DNA of 56,431 bases from positions 1 to 56,431 of the forward strand of contig JAGWZW010000015.1 of assembly GCA_018971835.1 (NCBI GenBank), written 5' to 3'. The notes under the pieces are model-generated. The model had not been told where the DNA came from. It did no database searches and saw nothing but the letters and a program-made list of their open reading frames with translations. Shown one piece after another: positions 35,391-44,011 of the stretch. Position 1 is the stretch's first letter, and every line of letters starts with the position of its first letter. This stretch comes from Alphaproteobacteria bacterium (lineage in GTDB: Bacteria; Pseudomonadota; Alphaproteobacteria; Micropepsales; Micropepsaceae). Both the position numbers and the translations under genes were made by a program.

Positions 35391-35410
35391 CTGGTACCAT
35401 ACGGTACCAG
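35391..35410. promoter_or_regulatory. TetR operator candidate 2
   Basis: CTGGTACC-ATAC-GGTACCAG is a perfect palindrome with 8-bp arms and a 4-bp spacer, sharing the GGTAC core and the spacer length with candidate 1. It lies in the middle of the 161-bp region between the TetR and ABC genes. Two same-face sites fit binding of two TetR dimers. Confidence 0.7.
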
Positions 35411-35506
35411 TTGATCGGCCCGGACGAAATAGGGCGTCACGATATTGTTGAGGCCCGCCGCTAGGTTTGCGATTTGCCGGCATGCTGACGGGGGATTGTC
35501 GATCCG

Positions 35507-36226
35507 ATGACCATGCAAGGCGAGGAGCGCAGCCAGGCCGTCGTCCGCCTCGAACATGTCGACAAGACCTATGACGGCGAAGGCGTCAGCGTCCATGCCC
35601 TCAACGGCATCAGCCTGGAGATTCCGGCGCGGCGGCTGGCCATGATCATCGGCCCGTCGGGCAGCGGCAAAACCACGCTGCTCAATCTTATCGGCTGCAT
35701 CGACCGGCCGAGCGCCGGGCGCATCGAGGTCTGCGGCGAGGATGTGGCCAGGCTCAACGACAATCGCCTCACCGATTTCCGCGCCCGCAACATCGCCTTC
35801 GTCTTCCAGAACTTCAACCTGTTTCCCGTGCTGTCGGCTTACGAGAATGTGGAATATCCGCTGTTGCTGATCGGCATGGGAACCAGGGAACGCCGCGCCC
35901 GCACCATGGCGATGCTGGAGGCCGTGGGCCTTGCCGATCATGCGCGGCATCGCCCCAATCAGCTCAGCGGCGGGCAGAAGCAGCGCGTGGCCATCGCCCG
36001 GGCTTTGGTCAAGCATCCCCAGATCGTCCTGGCGGACGAGCCGACAGCCAATCTCGACAGCCATACAGGCGCGCAGATCATCGCGCTGATGCGCAAGGTG
36101 CAGCACGAGAAGCAGGTCAGCTTCATCCTGTGCTCACACGATCCACAGCTGATCTCGCAGGCGGAAGAGACCTATGTCATCCGTGACGGGATGCTCATCG
36201 CGCAGGAAGAAGGCGCCGGTCCATGA
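35507..36226 (+). CDS. ABC transporter ATP-binding protein (LolD/MacB-like)
   Basis: Cytoplasmic ATPase of 239 residues. Walker A GPSGSGKT is at 49-56, Q-loop [11 protein letters not shown], signature LSGGQKQR, Walker [13 protein letters not shown], and H-loop FILCSHD. The sequence resembles type VII exporters (LolCDE, MacB, FtsE) more than importers. A 4-bp overlap with the permease (ATGA) indicates translational coupling. It energises the permease at 36223 for a mechanotransmission role rather than direct passage through the membrane. Confidence 0.94.
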   Translation: MTMQGEERSQAVVRLEHVDKTYDGEGVSVHALNGISLEIPARRLAMIIGPSGSGKTTLLNLIGCIDRPSAGRIEVCGEDVARLNDNRLTDFRARNIAFVFQNFNLFPVLSAYENVEYPLLLIGMGTRERRARTMAMLEAVGLADHARHRPNQLSGGQKQRVAIARALVKHPQIVLADEPTANLDSHTGAQIIALMRKVQHEKQVSFILCSHDPQLISQAEETYVIRDGMLIAQEEGAGP

Positions 36227-37635
36227 CGCTGTTCAAGATCGCCTTCCGCAACATCCTGCGCAATGCCCGCCGCTCGCTTCTGACGGCGTCGGCCATCGCC
36301 GTAGGCGCCATCGCCATGATCGTCTTCGGCCAGTACATGGGCTTCGTGGTCAAGGGCTTCGAAACCGGGGTGATCGAGCGCGATGGCCATCTGTCGGTGT
36401 TCCACAAGGGCTATTTCGATTTCGGCGCCGGCAATCCGGGCGCCTACAGCATCGCCGGCTATCGATCCGTCATTGGGCTGATCAAGGACGATCCAGTGCT
36501 CCGGCCGCTCATCAACGTGGTCACGCCGACGGTGACGCTTTACGGCATTGCCGGGAACTTCGCCATCGATGCCTCCAAGACCTTTCTGGGCGTCGGCGTG
36601 GTCCCGGCCGACCGTGAGCGCATGCTCCAGTGGGACGAATTCGGCATCAATGCCGAGGCCCTCAACGGCCGCCCGCATTATCACTTCCCGCTGAAAGAGG
36701 GCGATCCCACGGACGCCGTGCTCGGCATCGGGCTGGCGCGGATGCTGGGCCTGTGCAAACCGCTCAGGATTGCCAACTGCCCATCGCCGCCGCAGACCGC
36801 CACAACCACCATCGCCAACGCGCCGCCGCCTGACGTCAATCTCGCCGAGCTGGCGGCGCGCGATCGTCCGGCGCGAACCACGGCACGTCGCGAACCGCGC
36901 ATCGATCTTCTGGCGGCCACCGCCAACGGGGCGCCCAACGTCATCAGCCTCAATGTCAGCGGCGCCCGCTCGCAGGGCTTCAAGGAGCTGGACGACATGT
37001 ATGTCGGCATGGACATTTCGGCGGCGCAGGAACTGCTCTACGGCCGCGGCGAACACAAGGCCGTCAGCATCGTCCTGCAGCTTTATCACACCGCCGACGT
37101 GGCGCGGACGCAGGCGCGGCTCCTTGCGCTGTTCAAGGCCCATGGCCTCGATCTCGAAGTGCATGATTTCACCGAATTGGAACCACAATACAATCAGGTG
37201 ATCGGCCTGTTCGGCGCCATCTTCGTTTTCATCGCGGTCATCATGAGCGTGATCGTACTGTTCACCGTCGTCAACACCATGAGCATGAGCGTGATGGAAC
37301 GCACCGGCGAAATCGGCACGGCGCGGGCCATGGGCGTACGGCGCAGCGGCATCCGTCGCCAATTTCTGCTCGAAGGCTGGATGCTGGGGGCGATCGGCGC
37401 CACCTCCGGCGTGGTGCTGGCCGCGGTCATCGCGGCGCTGTTCAACCGGCTGGGTCTGACCTGGACGCCGCCTGGACAAGCCAGCCCGATCCCGCTCCTG
37501 CTGCTGACCCGCGGTATGTGGGGATTTGAGGCCGCCGTCTGGCTGGCGCTGATCGCGATGGCGACGATTGCCGCGCTCATGCCCGCCAACCGGGCGGCGC
37601 GCATGATGATCGTCGACGCGCTGCGCCATGTGTGA
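36223..37635 (+). CDS. FtsX/MacB-like ABC permease
   Basis: Inner-membrane permease of 470 residues. TM1 at about 15-40 follows the amphipathic helix FKIAFRNILRNARRS. A large periplasmic MacB_PCD-like domain (about 45-320) with a Pro/Ala/Arg-rich insert near 185-225 follows. Three C-terminal TMs lie in the FtsX domain (ERTGEIGTARAMGVRRSGIRRQFLLEGW between TM2 and TM3, last TM near 445). The ERTGEIGTxRAxG coupling helix is the family mark. It has overlapping start with the ATPase and 4-codon proximity to the next gene. It likely moves or releases a lipid, lipoprotein or amphiphile toward the periplasm. Confidence 0.93.
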   Translation: MTLFKIAFRNILRNARRSLLTASAIAVGAIAMIVFGQYMGFVVKGFETGVIERDGHLSVFHKGYFDFGAGNPGAYSIAGYRSVIGLIKDDPVLRPLINVVTPTVTLYGIAGNFAIDASKTFLGVGVVPADRERMLQWDEFGINAEALNGRPHYHFPLKEGDPTDAVLGIGLARMLGLCKPLRIANCPSPPQTATTTIANAPPPDVNLAELAARDRPARTTARREPRIDLLAATANGAPNVISLNVSGARSQGFKELDDMYVGMDISAAQELLYGRGEHKAVSIVLQLYHTADVARTQARLLALFKAHGLDLEVHDFTELEPQYNQVIGLFGAIFVFIAVIMSVIVLFTVVNTMSMSVMERTGEIGTARAMGVRRSGIRRQFLLEGWMLGAIGATSGVVLAAVIAALFNRLGLTWTPPGQASPIPLLLLTRGMWGFEAAVWLALIAMATIAALMPANRAARMMIVDALRHV

Positions 37636-37643
37636 GGCATAGG

Positions 37644-38423
37644 ATGAAACGGATTTTAACCGCGTTCGTTTTCGCTGCATTGGCCGCCTCGTCCGCATCG
37701 GCTGCGGACGCGCCGCCCTCGGCGCAGGAAATCGTCGCCGCCACCGATCAGGTACGCAATCCGGCCGAGCCCTTCCGCCTGACCAACACGCTGGTGGAAT
37801 ATATCTCCGGCCAGCCGCGCGACCGCGTGGTGCTCACCGTCTATGCCAAGCAAGATCCACGGAGCCGCGAATTCAAGAACCTGGTGCGCTATGTCGCCCC
37901 GGCGCGCGACACGGGTAAGATGGTGCTGATGAACGGCACCGCCATGTGGTTCTACGATCCCTCGTCCAAGGCCAGCGTGCGCATCTCGCCGCAGCAGCGC
38001 CTGATGGGCCAGGCCTCGGACGGCGACGTCATGACCGCCAATTTCGCGCGCGACTACAGCGCCAAGCTGCTCGACGAGGAGATTCTGGAAGACGCCGACC
38101 GGCAGAACCGCCATTGCTGGCATCTGAATCTCACCGCGGCCACGTCCGACGCAGTCTATAGCCGGATCGAATACTGGGTGGAGGAAGGCAGCAACCGCCC
38201 GGTGAAGGGCAAGTTCTATTCCGACAGCGGACGGCTGCTGAAGATCGCCTATTACCACCGCTACGAGGAGCAGTTGGGCGCCATGCGGCCGGCCGAAACC
38301 ATCATCATCGATGCGGTGGACCAGAACCTCGTGACCACCATGACGACCTCGGACATGCAGGCGCAGGCCATTCCCGATTCCTGGTTCCAGCGCGAATACC
38401 TGCCGCATGTGAACGGCCAATGA
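37644..38423 (+). CDS. LolA-like periplasmic protein (outer-membrane lipoprotein-sorting type)
   Basis: Exported protein of 259 residues from ATG 37644; a GTG at 37632 overlapping the permease stop is an alternative. Signal peptide 1-20 (ILTAFVFAALAASSASA). The mature part matches LolA-like/outer-membrane lipoprotein-sorting proteins: FRLTNTLVEYISGQPRDRVV, the FKNLVRYVAPARDTGKMVLM segment, MWFYDPSSKASVRISPQQRL and a C-terminal SWFQREYLPHV. These fold as half-barrels with a hydrophobic cavity. Lying between an ABC permease and a barrel protein, it probably ferries the transported lipid-like cargo across the periplasm. Confidence 0.88.
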   Translation: MKRILTAFVFAALAASSASAADAPPSAQEIVAATDQVRNPAEPFRLTNTLVEYISGQPRDRVVLTVYAKQDPRSREFKNLVRYVAPARDTGKMVLMNGTAMWFYDPSSKASVRISPQQRLMGQASDGDVMTANFARDYSAKLLDEEILEDADRQNRHCWHLNLTAATSDAVYSRIEYWVEEGSNRPVKGKFYSDSGRLLKIAYYHRYEEQLGAMRPAETIIIDAVDQNLVTTMTTSDMQAQAIPDSWFQREYLPHVNGQ

Positions 38424-39796
38424 TGCGCGCGCGCGCCGCGCTCTTCGCGTTGGTGCTATGTAGCCCGGCCGCGGCGCAGGAGAACAACGACCTCAATCGC
38501 ATCCCCCAGGCGGTGCTCAATGCCCCCGCCGCACAGTCCGCACCGGTGGCGAGGGCGCATGGGAAGTATTTTCTCGAGGATGATCTGAGCGCGACCTTCG
38601 TACAGGGCGATCTGGCGGTCGCCTCGCCCATTGAACCCTCGCATTGGGGCAACCGCACCAGCCTCGATGCGTTCGACCGCTGGCCGCTCGGTCACAATAT
38701 CGCCTTCGTCTTCAGCGACCGCTTCGACCTGAGTGAAGCCGACGGCATCGGCTTTCCGGCCGGGGCCGCGCGCAACGATCTGCGCGAGGCTTATCTGAGC
38801 TGGGAACCGCTGCCGCAGACTTATCTCGACTTCGGCCGCATCAATCTGAAGAACGGCATTGCACTGGGGTTCAATCCCACCGACTTCTTCCGGGCGCGCA
38901 CGGGCGTGAGCCAGTCTTCGGCCGATCCTTCGGCGCTGCGCGAGAACCGGCTGGGCACGGTCATGGTGCGCGCGCAGACGATCTGGAACGGCGGCTCGGC
39001 GAGTTTCGCCTATGCGCCGCGGCTGGCGGGGGCGCGGCCGCTCGCTGGCCCGCGGCCGGGCTGGGTCGATCCCCTGTTCGACCAGACCAATTGCACCGAC
39101 CGCTTCCTCTTCGGCCTCAATCTCGATCTCGGCGACCTCAGCACGCAGGCGCTGCTGTTTCACGGCGGCAGCCGCACCAGGCTGGGGCTCGATCTGTCCT
39201 ATCCGATCGGGCGCAGCGTCATCGCTTATGGCGAATGGTCCGGCGGCCGCGACACCGGCCTGACAGCGCGGGCCATCGCGTTCGGCCAGGCGACCGGCAC
39301 GCTGCCGGCCGGCGCCCCGCTGCTGCCGCCGGGCGCCACGGCGCGGCGCTTTCTCAGCGATCTGGCCGTCGGCGCGTCCTGGAGCAGCGAGGCCAAGGTC
39401 ACGCTCAATCTCGAATATCACTTCCATCAGGCCGGGTTCTCCGGCGGCGACTGGCGCAACTGGTTCGCGGCGGGCGCGGCCGATCCGGCCCTGGCGCCCG
39501 AACTGTGGTACATCCGCGCCTACGCCAGCGACGCGCAGGAACCGATGAGCCGTCAGCAGATCTTCCTGCGCGCGGATTGGCAGGACGCGCCGGTCAACGA
39601 TCTCGAATTGTCCGGCATCGCCTTCGTCAATGCCGAAGACGGCTCCTCGATGGTGCAGCTGGCGGCGGACTACAATCTCGACAACAACTGGACGGTGAGC
39701 GCCTATGCCGGCAGCGATTTCGGCGGCGCCCAATCGGAATGGGGCAGCCTGCCCGAAGCGGGCAGCATCGTCTTCCAGGTGGACCGCTATTTCTGA
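38420..39796 (+). CDS. outer-membrane beta-barrel protein, last gene of the ABC operon
   Basis: Predicted outer-membrane protein of 458 residues; the ATG at 38420 overlaps the stop of the LolA-like gene (ATGA). Signal peptide 1-20 (ALFALVLCSPAAAQ). Alternating aromatic/polar strands (AYLSWEPLPQTYLDFGRINL, YNLDNNWTVSAYAGSDFGG) and a C-terminal strand IVFQVDRYF with terminal Phe are barrel marks. No known porin family is certain; the layout resembles DUF1302-like or alginate-export-like barrels. It may be the exit or acceptor site for cargo brought by the ABC permease and LolA-like protein. Confidence 0.8.
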   Translation: MMRARAALFALVLCSPAAAQENNDLNRIPQAVLNAPAAQSAPVARAHGKYFLEDDLSATFVQGDLAVASPIEPSHWGNRTSLDAFDRWPLGHNIAFVFSDRFDLSEADGIGFPAGAARNDLREAYLSWEPLPQTYLDFGRINLKNGIALGFNPTDFFRARTGVSQSSADPSALRENRLGTVMVRAQTIWNGGSASFAYAPRLAGARPLAGPRPGWVDPLFDQTNCTDRFLFGLNLDLGDLSTQALLFHGGSRTRLGLDLSYPIGRSVIAYGEWSGGRDTGLTARAIAFGQATGTLPAGAPLLPPGATARRFLSDLAVGASWSSEAKVTLNLEYHFHQAGFSGGDWRNWFAAGAADPALAPELWYIRAYASDAQEPMSRQQIFLRADWQDAPVNDLELSGIAFVNAEDGSSMVQLAADYNLDNNWTVSAYAGSDFGGAQSEWGSLPEAGSIVFQVDRYF

Positions 39797-40050
39797 GTTC
39801 GTCTTGTCTGCGCTCTTGGCGCGCCGCGCCCCCAGCGGCGGCAAAAATCGGGCGCCACCCTGTCGAACATTCTACGGCTGAATTGGTTCAAAGTCAGGCC
39901 TAACGGAAACTGCTCTAACTTATCCGCCACGGCGCCCAGATGCCGTGTTATCGCCGCGGCCTCCATTGCATCCTCATACCGTATCTGGAAGCCTTCATCG
40001 CCACCGCGACCAGTTCGCCGACCGAGGCGTACCACTCGGTTCTCGGTCAT
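39787..40050 (-). CDS. small hypothetical protein
   Basis: An 87-residue frame from ATG 40050, overlapping the 3' end of the barrel gene by 10 bp on the opposite strand. The first 70 residues look protein-like (EGFQIRYEDAMEAAAITRHL and ADKLEQFPLGLTLNQFSRRM); the last 17 are Arg-rich. It lies 39 bp downstream of the Spy-like gene on the same strand and could be co-transcribed. No family recognised. Confidence 0.45.
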   Translation of the reverse strand: MTENRVVRLGRRTGRGGDEGFQIRYEDAMEAAAITRHLGAVADKLEQFPLGLTLNQFSRRMFDRVAPDFCRRWGRGAPRAQTRRTQK

Positions 40051-40089
40051 GCATCAATCCACTGGCTTGGCGGGCCGAAGCGGCCGACA

Positions 40090-40644
40090 TCAATCGCCGT
40101 GGAATTCCGGATGCGCTTCGTCACGACGTGCGATAAAATGGTGGGCCATAGCCCCACCGTGATGCCACGCCAAGCGGGCGTATACGGCGTGTTCCAGAAC
40201 TTTCTTCTGATCGCCGTTCAACGCGTTATCCAGCTTTTCAAGGGTGGGCATCTGCGCTTTCAGCGCGTCGACGCGGGACTGCATCATTGTCTCGGCGCGC
40301 TGAAGATGTTCGATTAGCGACGGCTTTTTCTCCGGCATCTTCATATCGCTACACGCTGTGGACCGTGCCTTAGCATCGGACAGCACAACATCCTTCCACT
40401 GCTTGAACAGCGGCCTTTGTTCGGACGTTATCGCGAGTTTGACCTCCAGAGATGCCATCCCGCCGACCGCCCGGGCATACCGGTCAGTGCACATTTCCGC
40501 ATGATGTTTTGCCATCTCTGCCGAGCTCATATGCCAAGGGCGGTGTGACATCGGTGTCCCGGGCGGCGGTGCGTCCTGCGCTAGGGCGATCCCCGCGTTG
40601 AGGACGAACGGGGCGATGACGGCTATAAGTATTCTGCGGTTCAT
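40090..40644 (-). CDS. Spy/CpxP-like periplasmic protein
   Basis: Exported helical protein of 184 residues from ATG 40644 with a GGAGG site. Signal peptide ends near ALAQDA. The mature chain is His/Met-rich near the start (PMSHRPWHMSSAEMAKHHAEMC) and contains long helices. It carries an LTxxQ-like segment (AITSEQRPLFKQWKDVVL) and DALKAQMPTLEKLDNALNGDQ, the two-repeat form of the Spy/CpxP (LTXXQ) family. Such proteins are envelope chaperones or metal-stress factors. The His/Met cluster suggests metal binding. It lies 108 bp downstream of the Pal-like gene. Confidence 0.78.
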   Translation of the reverse strand: MNRRILIAVIAPFVLNAGIALAQDAPPPGTPMSHRPWHMSSAEMAKHHAEMCTDRYARAVGGMASLEVKLAITSEQRPLFKQWKDVVLSDAKARSTACSDMKMPEKKPSLIEHLQRAETMMQSRVDALKAQMPTLEKLDNALNGDQKKVLEHAVYARLAWHHGGAMAHHFIARRDEAHPEFHGD

Positions 40645-40752
40645 GGCAGCCTCCAGGATTCGGAATGCGCCACGTTTGCACAAGCATGTCTCCGAAGTTT
40701 GAGCGCGCGTTTGGAAATTGTCGCAGTGTGTCGCTACCTGTATTTTCCGCAA

Positions 40753-41298
40753 TCAGGAGGCTTGTGCGCTCGATGGTACGGTCACCGCTCTACGGTTTCG
40801 TGCCCAGCAGGTTTCCGTTGATTCCGTACAAACCGGTCTCTCTCTGCCGAAGGAAATCGTTTCGATCCGGGAGGCCGAAACGCCCAGGCTGACCAGATAG
40901 GACTTCACAGCGCTGGCGCGGAGCGCGCCGAGCGCAAGATTGTATTCACGCGTACCGCGTTCGTCGCAGTTGCCCTGGATGGTTACGTTGACTTGGGCGT
41001 ATTTCTGTAGCCAAGCAGCTTGGCGCTGCAAGGTTGCGCGGTCGGAATCGCTCAGCTCGGACTTTTCGTAGTCGAAGTACACCGTGTCACCGACATTGAC
41101 CGTCAAATCCCTCAAGCTGCCGGCGGTTATGCCCGAGTCAAACGTCCCCACTCCCGACATCGCCGATTGGTCTTTTGTCGAAGAAGCAACGGGCGGGACA
41201 TCTTCTCCAACGTCTGGCCGGGGAGTGCAACCAGCGAGCGCGATCAGTAAGATAGCGGCTGCGAACTTAAGGTTCCTAGAGAAATTCAGCATCGGCAT
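40753..41298 (-). CDS. Pal-like OmpA-family lipoprotein
   Basis: Peptidoglycan-binding lipoprotein of 181 residues from ATG 41298 (ATG 41292 also possible). Lipobox LIALAGC gives a lipidated Cys. The C-terminal OmpA-like domain has VYFDYEKSELSDSDRATLQRQ, VTIQGNCDERGTREYNLALG (diaminopimelate-binding loop) and ARNRRAVTV. It looks like a Pal but lies apart from any tol genes, so it may be a second Pal copy. The start is not certain because the ribosome site is weak. Confidence 0.88.
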   Translation of the reverse strand: MPMLNFSRNLKFAAAILLIALAGCTPRPDVGEDVPPVASSTKDQSAMSGVGTFDSGITAGSLRDLTVNVGDTVYFDYEKSELSDSDRATLQRQAAWLQKYAQVNVTIQGNCDERGTREYNLALGALRASAVKSYLVSLGVSASRIETISFGRERPVCTESTETCWARNRRAVTVPSSAQAS

Positions 41299-41631
41299 AA
41301 TCCGTTGAAACCTTCTGGTATTGAGTGACAACACCGTAAATGTGCCGTTCCCATCCTGGATGGGCAATCGAGCGGGAGATTGCATGCACCAGCACCAATC
41401 GGTTCGGGATTTATAACCAATTGAGATTGGCCGCAATATGACGAGCGGGCGGCATCCCGAACCTCACAAAGTTGTAAGTGTGCAGGCCAAGAAGCTTGAA
41501 CCGCGGGTATTGCTGGTTACCTCGTCGAAGGTTTGGGGTGGGCGGCCACCAATGCGACATTGCGGTCGCAGCAGCCGCCTGTCAGCGGCCTATGGAGCAG
41601 CTTCGGTGCTGGCAGCGCTTGCGCCGGCTTG
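41299..41631. other. intergenic stretch
   Basis: 333 bp upstream of the Pal-like gene. No gene, repeat or terminator is evident on either strand. Confidence 0.4.
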
Positions 41632-42018
41632 TTACCCCAACACAAACTGAACGTACCGGGTATACTCGTCCCCGCCAGACATATGCTCGGCGCTGCATGG
41701 AAATCCTGCATCCGTCTCGCACCCGATAGCAAGCGGCAAGGCCCCGCCCATATCGGCCGCGACGTTAAAGCAGAAGGAAAACCAGACGTGCCGCCCGCTG
41801 CCCTCGGAGCCGACGAAGTACGCCAGATATTCGGTCCCGCCAGATGGAGCGGTTTCCGCCTTCAGCTCAAAAGCCGAAACAGCGGACGGATTATAGGGTG
41901 CGATGGTGCTCTCTTCCGAAAGCACGTTCATTCGACTCGGCACCTCCGCGCCACTGAAGAGGAAATACCGCGTCTTATTGATGACCGACGCGATGATTTT
42001 GGTGGAAGGGGGCGCCAT
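41632..42018 (-). CDS. hypothetical protein, predicted beta-sandwich
   Basis: A 128-residue protein from ATG 42018, with a GGAGG site. No signal peptide is seen. The pattern (KIIASVINKTRYFLFSGAEV, YNPSAVSAFELKAETAP, EYLAYFVGSEGSGRHVWFSF, YTRYVQFVLG) suggests short alternating beta-strands like aegerolysin- or actinoporin-type beta-sandwich proteins, but that is a visual analogy, not a family call. It is 14 bp downstream of the DUF6491 gene and probably in one operon with it. Confidence 0.55.
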   Translation of the reverse strand: MAPPSTKIIASVINKTRYFLFSGAEVPSRMNVLSEESTIAPYNPSAVSAFELKAETAPSGGTEYLAYFVGSEGSGRHVWFSFCFNVAADMGGALPLAIGCETDAGFPCSAEHMSGGDEYTRYVQFVLG

Positions 42019-42032
42019 TTCGTCCTCCGCCG

Positions 42033-42443
42033 TTATGGCTTTACTTTCTTTGGCAGCGCCTCGGCTTCGGCCGGCGTGAGTTCGATCATCCGCTTCACAA
42101 TGCACGCTTCCGGGATGTCATGCCATGACGTGGCGACATGCAAATCCCAGTCGACCGAACTGCAGATGCTATCCGCTCCGTGGATCTTTGTGATGAGGAA
42201 GGCGCCGGGCTCCATGAGCGTCTGGCAGCGGCCGGAGAGATCAAGGCGGAAATAGCGGTTCATGCTGACGCGGAGGTAGATCGTCTTTGGGTCCGCCGCC
42301 TTCCAATTGTCAAGCTGGTTCGAAAAGAAGCAGTGCTCCCTCGGGCTGCTTTTCGGAACAGGCTGAGCGGTGGCCGGAATGCACATAACACCAAGCATCG
42401 CACACGATGCCAACGCCAACCATGCTCTCACAGGATCCTCCAT
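42033..42443 (-). CDS. exported DUF6491-family protein
   Basis: A 136-residue protein with a signal peptide (AWLALASCAMLGVMCIPATAQ). Conserved pattern of the family: CFFSNQLDNWKAADPKTIYL, VSMNRYFRLDLSGRCQTL, GADSICSSVDWDLHV, ACIVKRMIELTPAEAEALPK. Four cysteines suggest disulfides in the periplasm. The biological role of the family is unknown. It starts a likely two-gene operon with the gene at 41632. Confidence 0.82.
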   Translation of the reverse strand: MEDPVRAWLALASCAMLGVMCIPATAQPVPKSSPREHCFFSNQLDNWKAADPKTIYLRVSMNRYFRLDLSGRCQTLMEPGAFLITKIHGADSICSSVDWDLHVATSWHDIPEACIVKRMIELTPAEAEALPKKVKP

Positions 42444-42558
42444 TGGCGGGAAACAAAACGCCGCTCTTCGGCGTCCGCTGCCGCCTGCAGCGCTTGGCGA
42501 CGAAGCGAGCATATCGCGGGTCCATCACAACAACAATCAAGCGGATATTATTCTTAGC

Positions 42559-42972
42559 TTACCTTTGCCCATGCGGCTTGCCATCGAACTTGAGAAAATG
42601 CGCCTGCGTCTTGTGCTGGTGGCTGCCCCACGACCAACCGACGCCCTGCTTATGATGCCGACGCTCCCACTCGATCTTGGCGTGGTTCGCCCGCGTCTTA
42701 TGCTGGCGGCTCTCCAATTTGAGCGCGTGTCCTTGCGTCTTGTGTCTACGGCCGAGGAACATGTCGACCGCCGCAATACGTTCGTCCTGCACCCCGGCTA
42801 CGGCTGCTGGCAGAGTTGCCTCCTGGGTTGAAGGAGCGGCCGGAGGATGGTCATTCACGGCAGCAGAACTGGTGACGACCACCCCAAACGAAATCGCCAG
42901 CGTCGAAACAGCGCCGAGCAAGACCCGCGTTCCTGCAGAAAAAGAATCGCGGTTGGAATGATCATGTGCCAT
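42559..42972 (-). CDS. exported His/Lys-rich repeat protein
   Basis: A 137-residue protein from ATG 42972 whose signal-like segment VLLGAVSTLAISFGVVVTSSAA precedes an Ala/Pro-rich linker. The C-terminal third holds four imperfect 13-15-residue units beginning HK: HKTQGHALKLESRQ, HKTRANHAKIEWERR, HHKQGVGWSWGSHQ and HKTQAHFLKFDGK. The part is strongly basic and His-rich, fitting metal or nucleic-acid/anion binding in the envelope. No family is recognised. It lies 11 bp downstream of the CxxxCxxCC protein gene, so both are likely co-expressed. Confidence 0.65.
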   Translation of the reverse strand: MAHDHSNRDSFSAGTRVLLGAVSTLAISFGVVVTSSAAVNDHPPAAPSTQEATLPAAVAGVQDERIAAVDMFLGRRHKTQGHALKLESRQHKTRANHAKIEWERRHHKQGVGWSWGSHQHKTQAHFLKFDGKPHGQR

Positions 42973-42983
42973 GTCGTCCTCCC

Positions 42984-43646
42984 TTAGCGTAGGGACAGTG
43001 CCTGGTACAGAATCCGCAGATGAAGCGCCTTGCGGTCTTCGATATCTGCTGGTTCCGCGCCTCCCGTTGATGCACCATAGGCGGCGATTGCCGTGTCCAT
43101 ATCGAGTAGGCGGCCTTGATCCGTGGTTGGCATCGCTACGATCGTACTTGGTGCAGTGCCAAGATCGCCCGCGAGCATGTTGAGCGCGTCGTCGAACCAT
43201 TGCAGATAATCGTCGGCCGCCTGAATGAAAAGGTCAGCCTCCTGAGCTTCCAGGAAATCGGCGATTGTCCCCTCAGTCAAATATTCACCCTCCGACCGCG
43301 GATGCGGCTCCAAGCGGCTGAACTGTTCCTCCTCACCAACGACAATGTGACGGCCTAACGGATAGAGACGGCAAACCAACGGTCGGTCGGCGTGCACGGT
43401 ACAGCCGTCGGGTGCCAGGAACACACAGGCACCGGTTTCGGTTTGTTGCAGGACAGTACCCGCGCCGTCGACGGTCCACTCTGCACGAAACAGCGTCGTG
43501 GTCTGGCCGCGATTGCGGGCCAGCCGGGCGACCTCATAGGGGTTCACTTGGATCTTCTTGTGATGGCAGCAACGCGAACAACGATGACAGATGTATCCGA
43601 AGCGCTCCTCACGCGCGGGCAACAGCGATTCCACTGCTTGATCCAT
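42984..43646 (-). CDS. CxxxCxxCC-domain protein (YkgJ family)
   Basis: A 220-residue protein from ATG 43646. It has a CHRCSRCCHHKK motif near residue 20, then ACVFLAPDGCTVHADRPLVCRLYPLGRHI, the pattern of the YkgJ family that is annotated as zinc/iron-chelating. The eight Cys and nearby His residues suit a metal or Fe-S cluster. No signal peptide is seen, so it should be cytoplasmic. It precedes the His/Lys repeat protein, an association that may point to metal handling. Confidence 0.85.
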   Translation of the reverse strand: MDQAVESLLPAREERFGYICHRCSRCCHHKKIQVNPYEVARLARNRGQTTTLFRAEWTVDGAGTVLQQTETGACVFLAPDGCTVHADRPLVCRLYPLGRHIVVGEEEQFSRLEPHPRSEGEYLTEGTIADFLEAQEADLFIQAADDYLQWFDDALNMLAGDLGTAPSTIVAMPTTDQGRLLDMDTAIAAYGASTGGAEPADIEDRKALHLRILYQALSLR

Positions 43647-44011
43647 GAGCACAGCCGCTCTCTCGGAGACTGACCGGATACACGATCGAAACCCAAAATA
43701 GCACAAGGCGACCGGCCGGCTCAAAGAGCAATTCAACACGTGCCCATGAACCACCGGTGGCGTAACTTCGATCTGGTTGAACAATCCGGCCCCCTGGCGG
43801 CGTGCCTATGTGACTATGCGCCTGTCGGTGCGAGCAATTCGCAATGCGCACATGGCCGAGATGTGAAGGCGACGTAATGACGATGCGCTGTCTCCCTCGG
43901 CGGACTTCCGTTCAACCCGCACTGGTTATCAAGCCGAAGACGCACTGGCATAATAATGGTAGCTTGTGCCTTGCGACCGGCCGCGATGCTAAGGGCAACC
44001 GGGAGGAGACC

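Noticed and set aside
34380..35414. Plus-strand open frame opposite the TetR gene
   Set aside because: Shadow; the minus-strand TetR helix-turn-helix is clear and the plus-strand frame runs through the operator palindromes.
36172..37698. Minus-strand open frame of about 500 codons over the ABC permease
   Set aside because: Shadow of the permease gene; low-complexity His/Arg/Gln product.
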